64,000 nucleotides of DNA from positions 56,057,539 to 56,121,538 of the forward strand of contig CM037874.1 in NCBI GenBank assembly GCA_021292105.1, in the 5' to 3' direction. The stretch's first letter is position 1, and every line of letters begins with the position of its first letter. The DNA comes from Anadara kagoshimensis (taxonomy: Eukaryota > Mollusca > Bivalvia > Arcoida > Arcidae). Shown here one piece after another: positions 62,266 to 64,000 of the stretch. Made by a program: the position numbers and the translations under genes. The notes beneath the pieces are model-generated. The model ran no database searches and was not told the DNA's origin. It saw nothing but the letters and a program-made list of their open reading frames with translations.

Positions 62266-63094
62266 AAATATTTAATGACTACTGTAAGTCCTTGATGTAC
62301 TTGCTAACCTGGGACGTTTTGCGTGCAATAGAATAAAGACAGTTGTAACTAAATAAGAACTACATGACGCAAATCAGTGCAACTATTAAATATATCTTTC
62401 AGAAAGATTACACAGGGTATTCGTTAAATGTAGCAGGGTATTCTCAAGTTGAAACTACATTCAAATATCGGAAATGATACCGTTTCTTCAATTTTAATTA
62501 TGATAAACAATGTGCATTAAAATAACCTGATTCTTAAAATTTTTCAAATTCCTCTAAAAACTAAGCTTTGTTTGAACATTCATAGCATTGCCTTAGGTGG
62601 ATAAGTAAGAAATTTAGTCATCTATTTTTCTTATTTCACCATCTTAAAAATAATTGGATTTCCAAAATTCTGGTCAGAGTTCTAACGATGATAAATTTAT
62701 TTAAAAAACGACCGTCTAGTGCTGCAAAATTGCTACATATTTAGTTATAATTTGAATATATTGGCAAAAAGGGTTAAGACAACTTTTCATATTTCTTATT
62801 AATGGCGAACTTAGTTTTATTGTTCAATGGAAAAATAAGTTCCAGTTGTTGTCAAAATGGTCGGTCTCACTTCACAGGTAAAAATTGACGTCTTTTATAC
62901 TTTTCTTAGTTTGCCGATTTGTTTTTGACATATTCTAGTTGAAGATCTTAATTGGTATTATGCAGGATGAAATAAAACAAAGATATTTCTAATTTTGTAA
63001 CAAAACTAAATCTGTATCTAATACTCAGAATAAATATGACATTTCAATGTTCCCTACATTCTCAATTTTGATTAAGGTATTAGCTTTCTAAACA
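62266..63094. other. AT-rich intergenic sequence with one repeat fragment
   Basis: Apart from the ACGACCGTCTAGTGCTGCAA fragment near 62,707 (a relative of 58,686 and 58,985), I see no gene or clear element. Confidence 0.4.
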
Positions 63095-63235
63095 GAATGT
63101 GCCTACCTATTCGAAGCACCCGGCCTCACTTTCCTGATGAAGTTTACATGTTTAGCTAAGCCATTTTAAAATGTTTTATTTTGTATTTAAAATCATGGTT
63201 TGGACATAGATAGATATATTTGTGTTAGAATTAGC
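63095..63235 (+). mobile_element. Tail copy in the flank (plus)
   Basis: TGCCTACCTATTCGAAGCAC, CCGGCCTCACTTTCCTGATG, AAGTTTACATGTTTAGCTAA, TGGTTTGGACATAGATAGAT and ATTTGTGTTAGAATTA follow the plus-strand tail to its terminus. Confidence 0.55.
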
Positions 63236-63599
63236 TTTGGACAACCAACATCTATTTTTTTGTTCTAACCAAAACATAGAGGTGAATATTTCATGTAAAC
63301 AGACCTTGTACTTTCGACTGAAACTAAATTTTTACCAAATGAGTAATCACGATACTAACAGACATGCGAGCAGTACATTAGTGTAAATGAATTAAATTAA
63401 TTAACGCTGCAACAAGAAGGTGTTTATAGACTCTGAGATGATCAGAATAATATAAAATCGTTTAAACAGCAATTCCAATGATGTTTATAATCCTAATGTT
63501 TATATGTTATAGTTTGTGCCAGATTGCATTGACAAGGTTTCCCTAGTGCATCCGAATATAGAAAAGCTTCAGCTGCGAAAAAGTATATACATAGCATTA

Positions 63600-63690
63600 T
63601 CAAAAACTGAAAAAATGATCTTCCAAACGGAAAGTGAGACCAGTTGTTCAAAACGGTAAACACCTCCTGTTTAGCTGGTTACGCCTAAAA
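63600..63690 (-). mobile_element. Tail copy in the flank (minus)
   Basis: CTTCCAAACGGAAAGTGAGA, CCAGTTGTTCAAAACGGTAA and ACACCTCCTGTTTAGCTGGT match the inner part of the minus-strand tail. Confidence 0.5.
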
Positions 63691-63837
63691 ATTCAGCTGC
63701 GCCTATGTACATGCACACAGACATGAAAAGATGAAAAAATTGTAAAAGCAATGCAAAATAATATTTTTAAAAGCGTCATTAATAAACTGGATATATCATT
63801 GTTGTGCGTATAAGTGGCGTGTTAATATCTTGTTTCT

Positions 63838-63905
63838 GGTTTTATGACCGTTATCACGATATTGTTAAATGTCTTTGTATTCAAAATTATCCTGGCTTGC
63901 ATCTT
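63838..63905 (+). repeat. Decayed coding-end fragment of the RT-linked element
   Basis: GTTTTATGACCGTTATCACG, ATATTGTTAAATGTCTTTGT and CAAAATTATCCTGGC parallel the coding end seen at 12,731 and 42,390 (GTTTTATGGCCGTCATCACA...). Truncated soon after. Confidence 0.5.
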
Positions 63906-64000
63906 TTTTACGCACAAGAAGAAGTCTTAGGAGAACCATTTTACTTAGAATTACAAAACAAACCTTTACAAACATAAAAGTTACGAAAAACCTTAAAATG

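Noticed and set aside
1-64000. CRISPR arrays or prokaryotic operons
   Set aside because: No short regularly spaced repeats with unique spacers, and no coding density or ribosome-binding pattern. The DNA looks eukaryotic.

Overview
The window looks like AT-rich, non-coding nuclear DNA from an invertebrate animal, most likely a bivalve mollusc. The basis is roughly 70% A+T by eye, no bacterial gene layout, tRNA-headed SINE copies ending in a GGGACGTTAAAC-type tail that I associate with molluscan genomes, and an RT-linked protein fragment (KLYDKRDDFNF... / FYGRHHSIVDKF) of a type common in bivalve, lancelet and cnidarian predicted proteins. The species call rests on recall and is tentative. I find no intact host protein-coding gene, no rRNA and no CRISPR. 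All open frames are short, and they break from one repeat copy to the next.

Layout. Positions 1 to about 56,900 form a head-to-tail array of six units (A-F) of about 9.2 kb each. Measured at one anchor, the units start at 1, 9,631, 18,392, 27,825, 37,031 and 50,425. The array may continue left of the window. Three successive segments (about 20,000-29,080, 29,080-38,300 and 38,300-51,660) are nearly identical. Units A, B and F are older and more diverged. Subtracting two insertions from E gives about 9,201 bp, almost exactly the 9,206 bp of D. Relatedness switches along the unit: C matches D in one part, C matches E while D matches B in others, and D, E and F match in another. This suggests repeated unequal exchange and gene conversion. 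Most of the unit appears to be built from degraded copies, in both orientations, of one roughly 0.2-0.6 kb mobile-element tail. Younger copies of that tail are scattered over the whole window.

Unit E carries two insertions that the sibling units lack. The first (about 42,031-42,679) is a 5'-truncated, frameshifted copy of the RT-linked element. The second (45,358-48,899, 3,542 bp) has 21-bp terminal inverted repeats and sits exactly between AAA and TTT with no target-site duplication. Empty AAATTT sites are preserved in B, C and D. This is the hallmark described for Spy DNA transposons. The copy encodes no recognisable transposase and holds a tRNA-like sequence, a 33-bp perfect inverted repeat and short tandem repeats, so it looks like a non-autonomous or decayed element.

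From 56,900 to 64,000 the array homology stops. This flank contains a tRNA-like relic, a GATA/GA microsatellite, more tail copies, a near-perfect ~150-bp palindrome with a third copy of its arm ~300 bp away, a GC-richer patch with several CRE-like motifs, and a local ~0.9-kb-period duplication.
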